Shown here: positions 12,907-13,879 of the stretch, one piece after another
Numbering within the stretch: position 1 is the first letter of the stretch
Layout of the letters: the number at the start of each line of letters is the position of its first letter
NCBI GenBank assembly: GCA_016194465.1
Contig: JACQBO010000009.1
Span: forward strand, 1-13,879
Direction of reading: 5' to 3'
DNA: 13,879 bases
Source of the DNA: Candidatus Kerfeldbacteria bacterium
GTDB lineage: Bacteria; Patescibacteriota; Patescibacteriia; SBBC01; CAIJZX01
Notes under the pieces: model-generated
What the model saw: only the letters and a program-made list of their open reading frames with translations
Told to the model about the DNA's origin: nothing
Database searches by the model: none
Made by a program: the position numbers and the translations under genes

Positions 12907-13728
12907 GTGAAGGTTTATTCATCGCACTCAACCTGGGTTCCAGGCTGCCGAGCATTCGCTGAGTGGCTGGCAAAAATCCCGAGCGTCGCGTATGTCAACC
13001 AGGGTAATGTCCGCGGCAGCCACGTCCGGCCCGGAATCCGCGAACCGGTCGTGGAGGTCACGAAACACAGCGTCAAGGTCACGTTCTTCGCGAGTGGGCA
13101 GTTACAAGTTCTGTTTGTGTTCCCGCTCAGCCGGATCAGCATGGAAGGACTCGCCAAACGGATTCGTAACGCCCTCTCCGAGCGGCAGCAGCGCGGCGGT
13201 CCGGGCATGAGCAGTAAAGATGACGTGCCGATCCCGGCACATATCGAAAGGATGAGACGCATGTCGCCTGGCAAAGAAACGATGCAAGAGATTATCATGA
13301 CGAAGCTCGTGCACGATGGTTACCTCGCCCTGGCCAAGTTCTTCGACAGCGACATGGAACCCAACTCGATCGACGACATTCGGAACGAGTTGGCCAAGCC
13401 ATGCGGCAAGGGCAACGCTGGTTATGTGACCAAACGCCTGATCGAGGCGAAAATCCTGAGGGCTAGCGGAAGGAACGATGAATATTTGTTCCACCCCCAC
13501 GCTAACATCAAGGTCACGGTTGGTCGGCGACGCCGTGCGTTCACCGGACCCACAGCCGGCCGCAGCCGTCGGGTAACCGGACCGCCGGATGATGACATTA
13601 AAACCTTAATCGAGCAGATCAAGGAAGCGAAGCAGCTCATTCGTGACAACATCGAAAAGCTCAAGGGCCTCGGCGGCGAGGTCACGCTCGGCGAGGACGA
13701 CAAAGTTGATGTCCACTTCAAGATTTGA
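12907..13728 (+). CDS. Possible DUF2103-like, winged-helix-like and coiled-coil protein
   Basis: The start is chosen as GTG 12907 because GGAGG (12897-12901) stands 5 nt upstream, the same spacing as in the preceding gene. The open frame reaches back to GTG 12859 with an ATG at 12895, but neither has a better site. This gives 273 residues. Residues about 5-75 (HSTWVPGCRAFAEWLAKIPSV, VNQGNVRG, VVEVTKHSVKVTFFASGQLQVLFVFP) resemble, from memory, the DUF2103 predicted metal-binding domain. Residues about 130-200 (SIDDIRNELAKP, AGYVTKRLIEAKILRASGRNDEYLFHP) read like a winged helix. A basic linker (RRRR at 207-210 to RSRR at 219-222) and a coiled-coil tail (230-255) follow. A nucleic-acid-binding role is inferred. 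It has its own terminator. Confidence 0.8.
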   Translation: MKVYSSHSTWVPGCRAFAEWLAKIPSVAYVNQGNVRGSHVRPGIREPVVEVTKHSVKVTFFASGQLQVLFVFPLSRISMEGLAKRIRNALSERQQRGGPGMSSKDDVPIPAHIERMRRMSPGKETMQEIIMTKLVHDGYLALAKFFDSDMEPNSIDDIRNELAKPCGKGNAGYVTKRLIEAKILRASGRNDEYLFHPHANIKVTVGRRRRAFTGPTAGRSRRVTGPPDDDIKTLIEQIKEAKQLIRDNIEKLKGLGGEVTLGEDDKVDVHFKI

Positions 13729-13747
13729 ACCGTCACACCCCCCAACC

Positions 13748-13777
13748 TCCAGCCTCACCCCAGGCTGGATTTTTTTT
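13748..13777 (+). terminator. Intrinsic terminator, last gene
   Basis: TCCAGCCT (13748-13755), a 6-nt loop and AGGCTGGA (13762-13769) form an 8-bp stem followed by eight T (13770-13777). Confidence 0.92.
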
Positions 13778-13879
13778 ATTTCATCCGCACTTGAATTTGT
13801 CCGCTGACGATACGTGTAGGATAGATACGTTGCGGCAACCGCGCCGGACCATGAACGACAGCGCCGGTCCGAACATCAA
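13778..13879. other. 3' edge region without a supported gene
   Basis: A partial ORF could begin at ATG 13851, but no SD or convincing promoter precedes it. CGGACC (13845-13850) and GGTCCG make a short inverted repeat around it. Nothing else can be supported. Confidence 0.4.

Noticed and set aside
13851..13879. Possible start of a further gene
   Set aside because: Only nine codons are visible and no SD or firm promoter is present.
1..13879. CRISPR array or long direct repeats
   Set aside because: No regularly spaced repeat was seen by reading; only the terminators and the inverted repeats listed recur.

Overview
The window looks like a piece of a Candidate Phyla Radiation (Patescibacteria, Parcubacteria-like) genome. 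This is inferred from gene style, not from a marker gene. The signs are a lamin-tail-domain (LTD) surface protein, a compact operon of type IV pilin-like genes with ATGA-type overlaps and added sugar-binding or anchor-like domains, a short CapA-type protein, a short GH1 glycosidase, and several promoters whose extended -10 lies 6-13 nt before the start codon. Base composition is moderately GC-rich.

Layout. 1-662 (-): 5' part of an LTD/PKD-type surface protein, with a good promoter and a start-codon hairpin. 742-1692 (-): a degenerate kinase-fold (APH-like) protein, 7 nt downstream of tRNA-Leu(UAG) at 1700-1786, apparently in the same transcription unit. 1873-5454 (+): three-gene minor-pilin operon (PilV/GspI-like, PilW/GspJ-like, PilX/GspK-like), each overlapping the next. 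5488-6471 (+): CapA-family metallophosphatase-like protein, overlapping a 30-residue membrane microprotein (6468-6560). 6620-9886 (-): three-gene operon of secreted proteins with strong Shine-Dalgarno sites (a T9SS type A-like C-terminal sorting domain protein, a tail-fibre-like secreted protein, and an M23 peptidase with NBR1-type Ig, FN3-like and carbohydrate-binding-like domains). This operon resembles FCB-group genes and may be horizontally acquired. 10057-11256 (+): GH1 beta-glycosidase, divergent from that operon. 11263-13777 (+): three unrelated monocistronic cassettes, each with its own SD and intrinsic terminator: a TM plus coiled-coil protein, an orphan 156-residue protein, and a possible DUF2103-like plus winged-helix plus coiled-coil protein. 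Between the first two lies a 99-bp MITE-like element with 12-bp perfect terminal inverted repeats and a TTGA target duplication, which sits in a TTGACA -35 box.

How the parts may work together (inference). Most of the window encodes cell-surface or secreted functions: pili whose minor subunits carry jelly-roll or anchor domains, an LTD surface protein, a CapA-like extracellular enzyme, a peptidoglycan hydrolase with adhesion-type domains, a T9SS-like surface protein and a glycosidase. This would suit an attached or epibiotic lifestyle. The C-terminal cassettes have no recognised function. No CRISPR array, rRNA or intact transposase gene is present. No gene-free stretch exceeds 300 bases; the longest is 12036-12308, which holds a terminator, the MITE-like element and a promoter.
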